The translations under genes and the position numbers were made by a program. Shown in pieces: positions 15,818 through 24,095 of a stretch of DNA of 64,000 nt (its first letter is position 1; every line of letters starts with the position of its first letter). The stretch comes from Pimelobacter simplex (lineage in GTDB: Bacteria > Actinomycetota > Actinomycetes > Propionibacteriales > Nocardioidaceae): positions 5,084,001 through 5,148,000 of the forward strand of contig NZ_CP096276.1 of the NCBI RefSeq assembly GCF_024662235.1. Direction: 5' to 3'. The notes beneath the pieces are model-generated. The model was not told the DNA's origin and searched no databases. It was given only the letters and a program-made list of their open reading frames with translations.

Positions 15818-17494
15818 ATGTCCGACACCACCGTGGACCTCCTCGTCATCGGCTCGGGCACCGGGCTCGCCGCCGCCCTGAGCGCACGCGAGCAGGGGCT
15901 CGACGTCCTCGTCGTCGAGAAGACCGAGTACGTCGGCGGCTCGACCGCCCGCTCGGGCGGCGCCTTCTGGATCCCGGCGAACCCGGCGCTGGTCGAGGCC
16001 GGCTCGCGCGACACGCTCGAGCGCGGCGAGACCTACCTCGACGCCGTCGTGGGCGACAACGCCCCCAAGGCGCGCTGGCAGGCCTTCTTGAAGCACGGCC
16101 CGGACACGATCAAGATGCTGCGCCGCACGACCGCGCTCCAGCTGATGTGGGCCCGGGGCTACTCCGACTACCACCCCGAGCTGCCCGGCGGCGACGCCGC
16201 GGGCCGCAGCATCGAGAGCAAGCCCTTCGACGCCTCCGTGCTGGGCGAGGCCCGCCCGCTGCTGCGCCCCGGCGTGGTCGAGGCGCCGGTCCCGATGCCG
16301 GTCACCGGCGCGGACTACAAGTGGATGAACCTGGTCGCCCGCAAGCCGGGCAAGGGCCTGCCGCGCATCCTGCGCCGGGCCGCCCAGGGCATCGGCGGCA
16401 TGGCGCTGGGCCGGGACTACCTGGCCGGCGGCCAGGCGCTCGCGGCCGGGCTGTTCGACGGCGCGCTGCGCGCGGGCATCCCGATCTGGCGCGAGACCAC
16501 GCTGGTCGAGCTGGTCACCGACGGCGACCGGGTGGTCGGCGCGGTGCTGGAGCGCGACGGCGGCCGGGTCACGGTGACCGCGCGCCGCGGCGTCGTCCTC
16601 GCGGCGGGCGGGTTCGACCACGACATGGAGATGAGGCGCCGCTACCAGGCGGAGTTCCTCGACGACTGGAGCCTCGGCAACGACGGCAACACCGGCGACG
16701 CGATCAAGCTCGCCGCCGAGGTCGGCGCCGACCTGACGCTCATGGACCAGACCTGGTGGTTCCCGGCCGTCGCCCCGCTCCCCGGCGGTACGCCGCAGGT
16801 GCTGCTCGCCGAGCGCTCGCTGCCCGGCTCGATCATCGTCGACGGTCAGGGCCGCCGGTTCATCAACGAGTCGACCGACTACATGACCTTCGGCCAGACC
16901 GTGCTCGGCCGCGACCGCGCCGGCGACCCGGTCGGCACGATGTGGCTGGTCTTCGACCAGGCCTACCGCAACAGCTACGTCCTCGCCGGCTCGCTGTTCC
17001 CGCGGATGGCCCTCCCCCAGCAGTGGTACGACGCGGGCATCGCGCACAAGGCCGGCTCGGCCGCCGAGCTGGCCCGGGCGACCGGACTGCCCGAGGACGC
17101 GCTCGTCGCCACCCTGCGCCGCTTCGACACCATGGCGGCCGCCGGGATCGACGACGACTTCCACCGGGGCAACAGCGCCTACGACCGCTACTACGGCGAC
17201 CCGACGGTCACCCCGAACCCGAACCTGCGCCCCCTCGACCGCGGCGACCTGTACGCCGTCCAGGTGGTGCTGAGCGACCTCGGCACCTGCGGCGGCATCC
17301 GCGCCGACGAGCTCGGCCGCCCGCTGCGCGCCGACGGCAGCGTGATCGACGGGCTCTACGCGATCGGCAACACCGCGGGCAACGTCTTCGGGCGCAGCTA
17401 CCCGGGCGCCGGCGCGACCATCGGCCAGGGCCTGGTGTTCGGTCACATCGTGGCCACCCACGCGGCCAGCCACGCGCCCGTCCAGGTCGGCTGA
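15818..17494 (+). CDS. KstD-like FAD-dependent 3-ketosteroid dehydrogenase
   Basis: 558 residues. FAD-binding motif GSGTGLAAA near residue 12, then GGSTARSGGAFW. The tyrosines that serve catalysis in KstD have counterparts at Tyr118 (SDYHPELPGG), Tyr355 (NESTDYMTFG) and Tyr528 (SYPGAGATIG). It probably introduces a double bond into ring A of a 3-ketosteroid; a Delta4-(5alpha)-type or CoA-side-chain-specific relative is possible. The ATG has a GAAAGGA ribosome site, which favours it over an upstream GTG. Control is probably by the TetR box just upstream. Confidence 0.85.
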   Translation: MSDTTVDLLVIGSGTGLAAALSAREQGLDVLVVEKTEYVGGSTARSGGAFWIPANPALVEAGSRDTLERGETYLDAVVGDNAPKARWQAFLKHGPDTIKMLRRTTALQLMWARGYSDYHPELPGGDAAGRSIESKPFDASVLGEARPLLRPGVVEAPVPMPVTGADYKWMNLVARKPGKGLPRILRRAAQGIGGMALGRDYLAGGQALAAGLFDGALRAGIPIWRETTLVELVTDGDRVVGAVLERDGGRVTVTARRGVVLAAGGFDHDMEMRRRYQAEFLDDWSLGNDGNTGDAIKLAAEVGADLTLMDQTWWFPAVAPLPGGTPQVLLAERSLPGSIIVDGQGRRFINESTDYMTFGQTVLGRDRAGDPVGTMWLVFDQAYRNSYVLAGSLFPRMALPQQWYDAGIAHKAGSAAELARATGLPEDALVATLRRFDTMAAAGIDDDFHRGNSAYDRYYGDPTVTPNPNLRPLDRGDLYAVQVVLSDLGTCGGIRADELGRPLRADGSVIDGLYAIGNTAGNVFGRSYPGAGATIGQGLVFGHIVATHAASHAPVQVG

Positions 17495-17499
17495 GAAGC

Positions 17500-17541
17500 C
17501 TCCGGGCCCGGCGCCGCCCGAGAGCGGCGCCGGGCCCGGAG
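17500..17541. terminator. Strong hairpin terminator between convergent genes
   Basis: An 18-bp perfect stem (17500-17517 paired with 17524-17541, starting CTCCGGGCCCGG) with a six-base loop CCGAGA. It sits between the stop of the KstD-like gene and the stop of the ketosteroid isomerase gene. There is no T-run, as is usual in high-GC actinobacteria. It can serve both directions. Confidence 0.8.
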
Positions 17542-17549
17542 CACCACCG

Positions 17550-17921
17550 TCAGACCGGGGTGACGACCATGTCCTCGGGGGCCCAGAAGGCCCGCATCGA
17601 CGTGATCTGCCCGTCGGCGTCGAACGTCATCACGTCGATCGGCTCGATGACGTACTGCTGGTCGCCGCCGTCGGTGGTGACCCGGAACGAGAACGCCGCC
17701 TGCCCGGCGACCGCGCGGACGGCGAGCAGCTCGGTGCGCACGCGCGCGCCGGCCAGCGCGCCGTAGAACTCCTCGATCGCCGCGCGCCCGCGGACCGGGT
17801 CGGAGCCGACCGGGTCCTCGAGCGTCGCCTCGGGGGCATAGAGGGCCGCGATGGCGGCCGGGGAGCCGCTCGCGACGGCGTCGAGGTACCGGGCGACGGC
17901 CGCCTTGGTGTCGGCGCTCAC
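17550..17921 (-). CDS. ksi: Steroid Delta5-isomerase (ketosteroid isomerase)
   Basis: 123 residues, the normal size for this enzyme, which moves the steroid double bond from Delta5 to Delta4 to give the 3-keto-4-ene substrate of KstD. The three catalytic residues are in place: Tyr12 (ARYLDAV), general base Asp36 (LEDPVG) and Asp96 (PIDVMTFD). These correspond to Tyr, Asp and Asp of the Pseudomonas enzyme. The GTG start overlaps the stop of the upstream kstD gene (GTGA), so the two are coupled. It could otherwise be filed as a generic NTF2/SnoaL protein, but the residues favour true isomerase. Confidence 0.9.
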   Translation of the reverse strand: MSADTKAAVARYLDAVASGSPAAIAALYAPEATLEDPVGSDPVRGRAAIEEFYGALAGARVRTELLAVRAVAGQAAFSFRVTTDGGDQQYVIEPIDVMTFDADGQITSMRAFWAPEDMVVTPV

Positions 17922-19471
17922 CGGGCCTCCTCCCCGGCCCCGGCCAGGTGCCGCACGGCGAGGTGGCTGAACAGCATGCTCGTGCCGATCGGGTTGCCGC
18001 CGCCCGGGTAGGTGGTGCCGCTCGGCGCCGCCATCGTGTTGCCCGCGGCGTAGAGCCCGGGGATGGGCGTCCCGTCGGCGGTGAGCACGCGCGCGGACGT
18101 GTCCGTGCGCAGCCCGCCCTTGGTGCCGAGGTCGGAGATGCCGAAGGCCGCCGCGTGGAACGGGCCCTCGTCGATGCTCGTCAGCGGCGGCTCTCCGCCG
18201 GAGAAGAACCGGTCGTAGGCCTCGCCGCCGCGGCCGAAGTCCGCGTCGAAGCCGTCGGCGACCAGGCCGTTGAAGCGCTCGACCGTCGCGACCAGCGCGT
18301 CGGCCGGGACGCCGATGAGCGCGGCCAGCTCGGGCAGCGTGTCGGCGGTGTGCCACAGGCCCGCGGCGACGTAGTGCTCCTCGTCGACCATCGAGACGTT
18401 GGTGGCGCGCACCGGCGGGACCGAGCCCTCCTTGTGGTCGTAGACCATCCAGTAGGGCCGGGTCACCCCGCCCTCGGTGAGGTGGTCGATGATCGCCCGG
18501 CCGAGCCGGTCGTAGGGGGCCGACTCGTTGACGAAGCGCTGCCCCTGGTCGTCGACGAAGATGCCGCCGGTGAACCACAGCGCGAACGCCGAGCGCCCGT
18601 CGGGGTGGGTCAGCCCGGGCGACCACCAGGCCTCGCCCATGAGGTCGGTGTCCGCGCCGACGGCGATCGCCGCCTGGTGCGCGGCGCCGATGTTGGTGGG
18701 CGGGCCCATCGTGTCGCGCGCGACGCCGGGGACGCCGTACTTCTGGCGGAGCTCGTCGTTGGCCTCGAAGCCGCCGGCGGCCAGCACCACGCCACGGCGC
18801 GCGCGGATCGCCCGGCGTACGCCGTCGTGCTCGACGATCGCGCCGACCACGGCGCCGTCCTCGACGACGAGCTCGGTGAGCGCCGTCGAGCGCAGCAGCG
18901 TGGCGTCGGGGTAGTCCGCCAGGGCGGTGAGGAAGCGGGCCACGAGGGCCCGGCCGCCGAGGAACAGGTCGTCGGGCTGCGGCGTGCCGAGCCGGTCGTG
19001 GTCGAGCGGCCCGCGCACCACCTCGCGCAGATCGGGTGCGTCCGGCACCGGCAGCGGCGTCGGGACGATGTGCCGCTGCCCGTCGCGGCGGGCCTTGGGG
19101 GCCTCGCCGAAGTAGTCCGGCCAGGGGTAGGGCTCGAAGGAGAAGTGGTCGTCCTCCTCGAGGTAGGCGATCAGCCCGGCCCCACCGCGCACGTAGGTCT
19201 CCTGCAGGTCCGCGGGGGTGCGGTCGCCGACCACCGCGCGGTAGTACTCCAGCGCGTCCTCGATCGTGTCGTCGGTCCCGGCCCGGAGCAGCACCGGGTT
19301 GGCCGGGAACCAGGCCCCGCCACCGCCGGAGTAGGCGGTCGTCCCACCGAACGTGTCACCGGCCTCGACCAGGCACACGCGGAGCCCCTCGCGGGCCGCG
19401 GTGTAGGCCCCGGCCATGCCGCCGGCGCCGGAGCCCGCCACCAGTACGTCGTACTCCTCTGCCCAGTCCAT
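17918..19471 (-). CDS. kstD: 3-ketosteroid-Delta1-dehydrogenase
   Basis: 517 residues, the usual length of KstD. It desaturates C1-C2 of 3-ketosteroids using FAD. FAD motif GSGAGGMAGAY (residues 13-23), then GGTTAYSGGG. The full catalytic set is visible: Tyr120 (WPDYFGEAPK), Tyr320 (APYDRLG), Tyr488 and Gly492 (TTYPGGGNPIG). These match Tyr119, Tyr318, Tyr487 and Gly491 of the Rhodococcus enzyme almost by number. It is followed by the overlapping isomerase gene and preceded by an IclR regulator, recalling from memory the ksdR-ksdD-ksdI set of Arthrobacter (Nocardioides) simplex. Confidence 0.95.
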   Translation of the reverse strand: MDWAEEYDVLVAGSGAGGMAGAYTAAREGLRVCLVEAGDTFGGTTAYSGGGGAWFPANPVLLRAGTDDTIEDALEYYRAVVGDRTPADLQETYVRGGAGLIAYLEEDDHFSFEPYPWPDYFGEAPKARRDGQRHIVPTPLPVPDAPDLREVVRGPLDHDRLGTPQPDDLFLGGRALVARFLTALADYPDATLLRSTALTELVVEDGAVVGAIVEHDGVRRAIRARRGVVLAAGGFEANDELRQKYGVPGVARDTMGPPTNIGAAHQAAIAVGADTDLMGEAWWSPGLTHPDGRSAFALWFTGGIFVDDQGQRFVNESAPYDRLGRAIIDHLTEGGVTRPYWMVYDHKEGSVPPVRATNVSMVDEEHYVAAGLWHTADTLPELAALIGVPADALVATVERFNGLVADGFDADFGRGGEAYDRFFSGGEPPLTSIDEGPFHAAAFGISDLGTKGGLRTDTSARVLTADGTPIPGLYAAGNTMAAPSGTTYPGGGNPIGTSMLFSHLAVRHLAGAGEEAR

Positions 19472-19558
19472 CGTGATCCTCTCGCCGGGTTCGCCGACGC
19501 CGACCTCCGGCGTCGTGGCGGCGACGCTAGGCAGCGGCCGGGGGCGCTCCGGGGGGTT

Positions 19559-19575
19559 CTCCCGTCCTGCGGGAG
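19559..19575. promoter_or_regulatory. CTCCCG-N5-CGGGAG box before kstD (steroid regulon site A)
   Basis: CTCCCG-TCCTG-CGGGAG, with GTT immediately on the left. It lies about 90 bases upstream of the kstD start, in the spacer between the IclR gene and kstD. The same box, with a fixed five-base spacer, occurs in four other promoters of this region. Confidence 0.7.
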
Positions 19576-19594
19576 TCGCCGGGCGCGCGGTGGA

Positions 19595-20416
19595 TCAGCG
19601 CAGCCAGGATCGGCCGTGGCGGCGGCGCTGGGGGTGCAGGACCCCGGCGATCCGGTGGGCCTGGCCGAGCAGGAGCGGGGCGATCCGGGCCGGCGGCAGG
19701 TCGCCGGGGACGGCGAGCGAGATCGCGGCGACGGCGCCGTGGGGGCCGAGGACGGGTGCGGCGATCGAGGCGATCCCGGTGGTGAGCGGGTCGGCCGGCG
19801 CGTGCACGACGCCGCGGCGCTGGCGCACGGCGGCGAGCTCGCGGTGGAGATCGGCCAGGCGGGCCGGGGGGAGCCGCGGGCCGAGCACCTCGTCGACGTA
19901 CTCGGGGGAGCGGCAGGCGAGCAGTGCGCGCCCGCTGACGGTGTCGCAGGCGAGCAGCCGGGCGCCGACCCGCGAGGGGACGGCGCGCGCCGCGGAGCCG
20001 CCGATCTTGTCGAGGTAGTGCACCCGGTCGCCCTCGAGCACCGAGAGGTGCGCGACCGCGCCGGTGACGGCGTGCAGCTCGTTGAGGTACGGCGACGCGG
20101 CGACCCGCACCTCCTGGTGCTCGCCGGGCCGGCCGGTGAGCGTGGGCGCGTGCGGCCCGAGCCGGTAGCCGCGGGTGTCGTGCTCGACCCAGCCCTCGTC
20201 GATGAGCTGGCCGAGGATCCGGAACGCGGTCGAGCGGGGCAGCCCGGTCAGCGCCATCACGTCCTCGAGCATCAGCCGGTCGGGGGACTCGCTGAAGGCG
20301 TTGAGGATCCGGGTCACCCGGCCCACGACGCCCAGGGGGGTACGCCGATCGTCGGGGTCGACGTCCGGCGCGACGGACGCGACGGGCGCGGTGGTGGGCA
20401 GGGCGGTGACGGTCAC
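19595..20416 (-). CDS. IclR family transcriptional regulator
   Basis: 273 residues. The GTG start has an excellent ribosome site (GAGGAGG). A disordered N-terminus precedes the winged helix (about 38-95: VGRVTRILNAFSES, then LPRSTAFRILGQLIDEGWVE), and a ligand-binding IclR effector domain follows (VAHLSVLEGDRVHYLDKI, and GIASIAAPVLGPHGAVAAISLAV). It lies directly upstream of kstD-ksi. The inverted-repeat box found at its own promoter and at four other steroid promoters makes it the best candidate for the local steroid regulator. Confidence 0.9.
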   Translation of the reverse strand: MTVTALPTTAPVASVAPDVDPDDRRTPLGVVGRVTRILNAFSESPDRLMLEDVMALTGLPRSTAFRILGQLIDEGWVEHDTRGYRLGPHAPTLTGRPGEHQEVRVAASPYLNELHAVTGAVAHLSVLEGDRVHYLDKIGGSAARAVPSRVGARLLACDTVSGRALLACRSPEYVDEVLGPRLPPARLADLHRELAAVRQRRGVVHAPADPLTTGIASIAAPVLGPHGAVAAISLAVPGDLPPARIAPLLLGQAHRIAGVLHPQRRRHGRSWLR

Positions 20417-20528
20417 GGCGGGGTCCTCCTCGGGGTGGGGCCTCCCGACGAGTGTGAGCACTGACACAGGGCAAATCAAGTGGATCGAACGCACATGTTT
20501 TTCAGGCGTGTTTCGGCTATGGGTCGCC

Positions 20529-20547
20529 ACTCCCGGTGAACGGGAGT
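20529..20547. promoter_or_regulatory. CTCCCG-N5-CGGGAG box before the IclR gene (site B)
   Basis: ACTCCCG-GTGAA-CGGGAGT, seven-base perfect arms around a five-base spacer, the most symmetric of the five sites. It lies about 113 bases upstream of the IclR start, suggesting autoregulation. Confidence 0.7.
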
Positions 20548-20610
20548 CCTTCGGTGCCGAGAATTGTGGCTCTGACCTGCGCAAACGTCTCTAGTGACAG
20601 GACTGCAACT

Positions 20611-20630
20611 AACTTGCCGAGCGGCTAGTT
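20611..20630. promoter_or_regulatory. TetR-box palindrome (site 2)
   Basis: AACTTGCCGAGCGGCTAGTT, one arm mismatch relative to the sites at 15770 and 30477. It lies in the 258-base spacer between the IclR start and the end of the tandem MarR gene, about 195 bases upstream of the IclR gene. It is the only element besides site B seen in this spacer. Confidence 0.6.
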
Positions 20631-20674
20631 TTACTGGACCGCTTGCACATAAATTTGTTCTGGCTACCGGCGAG

Positions 20675-21673
20675 TCACAGCTCGGAGATGAGCCCGCGGG
20701 CGGTCAGCGCGGCCACGTAGCGCTCGGCCAGCGCGGCCCAGCGGTCCCGGTCGGCGGGGTCGAGGGGGCCGAGCGCGGCGCTCAGGTCGGCGCGCTGCGC
20801 GGCGCCGAGCCGGCGTACCTGGGCGACGCCGCGGCGCGAGCACCGGACCAGGGTGGTGCGCCGGTCGAAGGTGTCCGCCGCGCGCTCGACCAGGCCGAGC
20901 TCCTGGAGCCGGGAGACCCGCTTGCTCGCCTGGGTGTGGTCCACCCAGGTCCGCTCGGCGAGGTCGGAGACGGCGAGCGGTCCGTGCCGGCCGACCACGA
21001 CGAGGGTCAGGTAGACCTGCGGGCTGAGATCGGGGGCGTGGTCGCGCAGCAGCTGCTCGAACCAGCGCGCCTGCGGCAGCCACGCGAACAGCCGCACGGC
21101 CGTCTCGCCCAGGGCCAGCCGCGCCTCCGAGCGCGCGACGCCGTCCTCGGCGACGAGCCGGCGCCACAGCTCGGGCGCGGCGGAGTCGGGCCGGTCGGCC
21201 AGCCAGCCGCTGAGCCCGGTGTGCACGATCCGCAGGAGGCGGGCCAGCGCCGCGACCTCGTCGTCGGACCAGTCGGCGGTCGCGCTGATCGAGGCCTCGG
21301 CCCAGCCGAGCAGCGAGGCGTTCATCACCGGCTGCGCGGCGGGCGCGACCTCGAGCAGCGTGCGCCGGCCGTCGGCCGGGTCGGGCACCCGGGCGACGTA
21401 CCCGAGCTCCTCGAGCCGGCGGGCCTGGCGGCTCGTGCGGGACAGGTCGGTGACGAGCGCGGCGGCGACGGTGCTGGTGGCGACCGGCGGTCGTCCGTTG
21501 AGGTACTCCAGCAGGCGCAGGTCCGCGGCCGGCAGCGAGACGCCGCCCATCTCCTCGAAGATCCGGGTGTGCTCCTGGCTCTCCGCGATCCGGGCGAACG
21601 CGTTGAGCAGGCGCAGGGTCGTCGCCTCGAGCGAGGGGGTGGGGGTGGGCTCGCTCGGTCGGGTGGTCGGCAC
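20675..21673 (-). CDS. Tandem double-MarR-domain transcriptional regulator
   Basis: 332 residues, twice the MarR length. Two complete winged-helix units are visible. The first is at about 15-150, with STVAAALVTDLSRTSRQARRL and the D-P-A-D-G-R-R wing. The second is at about 165-330, with AVSDLAERTWVDHTQASKRV and the DTFDRRTT wing. It should work as a single-chain pseudo-dimer. The GTG start has a strong AGGAGGGA ribosome site. It is divergent from hsaA, across site C of the shared operator, so it may control hsaA-hsaC, alone or with the IclR protein. Confidence 0.85.
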   Translation of the reverse strand: MPTTRPSEPTPTPSLEATTLRLLNAFARIAESQEHTRIFEEMGGVSLPAADLRLLEYLNGRPPVATSTVAAALVTDLSRTSRQARRLEELGYVARVPDPADGRRTLLEVAPAAQPVMNASLLGWAEASISATADWSDDEVAALARLLRIVHTGLSGWLADRPDSAAPELWRRLVAEDGVARSEARLALGETAVRLFAWLPQARWFEQLLRDHAPDLSPQVYLTLVVVGRHGPLAVSDLAERTWVDHTQASKRVSRLQELGLVERAADTFDRRTTLVRCSRRGVAQVRRLGAAQRADLSAALGPLDPADRDRWAALAERYVAALTARGLISEL

Positions 21674-21800
21674 CGCGGTCTCCCTCCTGTCCCTGTCGCC
21701 GTCAGGCTGCTCGCCGATTCTCGCGTGCCGGGCCGCGGTGCCGGACAGCGGGAGAGGAGCGAGCCGGTTCCGGGTCGGTTCCGGGTCCGCTCCGGCTCCG

Positions 21801-21817
21801 TTCCCGCCTGGTGGGAG
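21801..21817. promoter_or_regulatory. TTCCCG-N5-TGGGAG box before hsaA (site C)
   Basis: TTCCCG-CCTGG-TGGGAG; on the other strand it reads CTCCCA-CCAGG-CGGGAA followed by C. It lies 76 bases upstream of the hsaA start and 128 bases upstream of the divergent tandem MarR gene. The spacer is again five bases and the GTTC flank is shared with sites A and E. Confidence 0.65.
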
Positions 21818-21892
21818 AACGGCCGCGCGCGACCCGGACCGGTTGCGACGGTGTCCCCTCGACTGCCCGAGCAGTCCTGGAGGAGGAGAACC

Positions 21893-23077
21893 ATGGGCCA
21901 CGATGTCCTGTCCGCGATCGAGGAGCGCGCCGAGCAGATCGCCGCGACCGGTGCGGCCAACGAGAAGCTCGGCTGGCTGGACGACCAGGCGGTCGCCCTG
22001 CTGCGCGAGACCGGCGTGATGCGGATGCTGCAGCCCGCCAAGTACGGCGGCGCGCAGGCCACCCCGGCGGAGTTCGCCGAGGCCGTCATGAAGGTCGCCG
22101 CCTGCGACGGCGCCACCGGCTGGGTCGCCGGCATCGTCGGCCTGCACCCGTGGGAGATGGCGATGATGGACTCCCGCCTCCAGGAGGAGGTCTGGGGTGC
22201 CGACCCCGAGGTGTGGATCGCCTCCCCCTACGCGCCGATGGGCATGCTGACCCCCGAGGACGGCGGCTTCCGGCTCACCGGGCGCTGGCAGTTCTCGTCC
22301 GGCACCGACCACTGCGACTGGATCTTCCTCGGCGCCACCAAGGCCGACGCCGACGGCAACCCCGACTTCGCCGCGGGCATGTGGCACGTCGTCCTGCCGC
22401 GGGCGGACTACACGATCGTCGAGGACTCCTGGGACGTCGTGGGCCTGCGCGGCACCGGCAGCAAGGACGTCATCGTCGAGGGGGCCTTCATCCCCGACTA
22501 CCGGGTGCTCGCCTACGAGCGGCTCACCGACGGCTCGGCCCCGCGGGACGCCGGGCTGGACGACCCGTCGTACCTGATGCCGTTCACGACCGTCTTCCCC
22601 AGCGGCATCACCTCGGCCGTGCTGGGCATCTGCGAGGGCGCGCTCGCGCACCACCTCGCCTACCAGACCAACCGGCTCCAGATCAGCGGCACCGCGGTGC
22701 GCGAGGACCCCTACGTCCTCTCCGCGATCGGCGCCGCGGCGGCCGAGATCCACGCCTCCAAGGTGGCGCTGCTCGACAGCCTGCGCTGGAGCCACGACCG
22801 GGTCGCCGCCGGCCACGAGCTGACGTTCGCGGAGCGCTCGAAGAACCGCCAGACCCAGGTCACCGCGTCCTGGCGCGCGGTGCGCGCGATGGACGAGATC
22901 GTCGCCCGCTCCGGCGGCAACGGCCTGCGCATGGACCACCCGATGCAGCGCTTCTGGCGCGACGGCCACATGGGCCTCGCCCACGCCATCAACGTGCCTG
23001 GCCCGGCCCTGCACGCCTCGGCCCTGGGCGAGATGGACATCGTCCCGCCGCCCGGCCCGCTGCACTCGATGATCTGA
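21893..23077 (+). CDS. hsaA: 3-HSA hydroxylase, oxygenase component (flavin-dependent monooxygenase)
   Basis: 394 residues, the same length as mycobacterial HsaA, in the acyl-CoA-dehydrogenase fold. It hydroxylates 3-HSA, the phenolic secosteroid left after ring B opening, to the catechol 3,4-DHSA, using reduced flavin from HsaB. Typical segments are MLQPAKYGGAQATP, GWVAGIVGLHPW, the FSSGTDHCDW loop, VGLRGTGSKDV and the C-terminal DGHMGLAHAINVPG. The GAGGAGGAG ribosome site is excellent. The catechol dioxygenase hsaC follows 16 bases later. Confidence 0.95.
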   Translation: MGHDVLSAIEERAEQIAATGAANEKLGWLDDQAVALLRETGVMRMLQPAKYGGAQATPAEFAEAVMKVAACDGATGWVAGIVGLHPWEMAMMDSRLQEEVWGADPEVWIASPYAPMGMLTPEDGGFRLTGRWQFSSGTDHCDWIFLGATKADADGNPDFAAGMWHVVLPRADYTIVEDSWDVVGLRGTGSKDVIVEGAFIPDYRVLAYERLTDGSAPRDAGLDDPSYLMPFTTVFPSGITSAVLGICEGALAHHLAYQTNRLQISGTAVREDPYVLSAIGAAAAEIHASKVALLDSLRWSHDRVAAGHELTFAERSKNRQTQVTASWRAVRAMDEIVARSGGNGLRMDHPMQRFWRDGHMGLAHAINVPGPALHASALGEMDIVPPPGPLHSMI

Positions 23078-23093
23078 CCCGGAAGGAACCCGC

Positions 23094-24026
23094 ATGTCCC
23101 AGAACACCCGTCACATCCGCTCGCTCGGCTACATCCGGATGCAGAGCCAGGACATCGCCCGCTGGCGTGAGCTCGCGATCGACACCCTCGGCTTCCAGGA
23201 GGTCGCCGGCGCCAACCCGGACGCCCTCTACCTCCGGATGGACGAGCGCCCCTCGCGCCTCGTCGTCGTCCCCGGCGGACCCGACCGCGTCCTCAGCATC
23301 GGCTGGGAGGTCCGCGACCACCTGGCCCTCGCCGCCGTCACCCGCGACCTGGAGGCCGCCGGCATCGCGGTCAAGCCCCTCACCGACGACGAGCTCGCCG
23401 ACCGCCGCGTCGAGGGCGCCATCGGCTTCACCGACCCCGGCGGCAACCCGACCGAGATCTTCTTCGCCCCCGAGCTCGACCACAGCCCGGTCCGCACGGG
23501 CTTCGCCCAGAAGTTCGTGACGGGCGACCAGGGCCTCGGCCACGTCGTCGTTCCGACGACGGCTCCGGAGGAGACCTTCGCCTTCTACACCGAGGTCCTC
23601 GGCTTCCTGCCCCGCGGCGCCATGAAGGCCGGCCCGCCGATCAACGGCTACCAGCCGCGCGTCCGCTTCCTCGGCGTCAACCAGCGCCACCACAGCCTCG
23701 CCCTCATCGGCGCCCCCCACGGCGAGGCCCCCGGCCTGGTGCACTTCATGGTCGAGGTCGACGACCTCGACGCCGTCGGCCGCGCGCTCGACCAGGTCAA
23801 CCAGCGCGGCTTCTCCATCTCGTCCACGCTGGGCCGGCACACCAACGACAAGATGGTGTCGTTCTACGTCCGCGCCCCCGGTGGCTGGGACGTCGAGTAC
23901 GGCACCGACGGCAGCCGGGTCGACGAGTCGTCGTACACGGCCGAGGAGATCACCGCCGACTCCTACTGGGGCCACGACTGGTCCGGCTCGGAGCCGCTCG
24001 CGGCGTTCGTGCCGCCGTCGGCGTGA
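23094..24026 (+). CDS. hsaC: Iron-dependent extradiol dioxygenase (3,4-DHSA dioxygenase)
   Basis: 310 residues in two vicinal-oxygen-chelate halves. It meta-cleaves 3,4-DHSA. The iron ligands are visible in the C-terminal half: His150 (LGHVVV), His217 (LVHFMVEV) and Glu268 (WDVEYGTDG). Second-shell motifs (HTNDKMVSFY) follow the BphC/HsaC pattern. A biphenyl-type BphC is the alternative, but hsaA upstream, and hsaB, hsaD and kshAB nearby, favour HsaC. Ribosome site GGAAGGA. Confidence 0.95.
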   Translation: MSQNTRHIRSLGYIRMQSQDIARWRELAIDTLGFQEVAGANPDALYLRMDERPSRLVVVPGGPDRVLSIGWEVRDHLALAAVTRDLEAAGIAVKPLTDDELADRRVEGAIGFTDPGGNPTEIFFAPELDHSPVRTGFAQKFVTGDQGLGHVVVPTTAPEETFAFYTEVLGFLPRGAMKAGPPINGYQPRVRFLGVNQRHHSLALIGAPHGEAPGLVHFMVEVDDLDAVGRALDQVNQRGFSISSTLGRHTNDKMVSFYVRAPGGWDVEYGTDGSRVDESSYTAEEITADSYWGHDWSGSEPLAAFVPPSA

Positions 24027-24046
24027 GCTGACCCAGGACGACGTAC

Positions 24047-24077
24047 GAAGGCCCCGGTCCGGTGGACCGGGGCCTTC
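24047..24077. terminator. Hairpin terminator after hsaC
   Basis: A 14-bp perfect stem (24047-24060 with 24064-24077, starting GAAGGCCCCGG) around a three-base loop GGT. It is 20 bases after the hsaC stop and before the convergent secreted-protein gene, so it can end both transcripts. Confidence 0.85.
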
Positions 24078-24095
24078 GCGCTGTCGGGCCGACCG

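Noticed and set aside
23094..24026. Biphenyl-type BphC assignment for the extradiol dioxygenase
   Set aside because: Neighbouring hsaA, hsaB, hsaD and kshAB and the absence of biphenyl genes favour HsaC.
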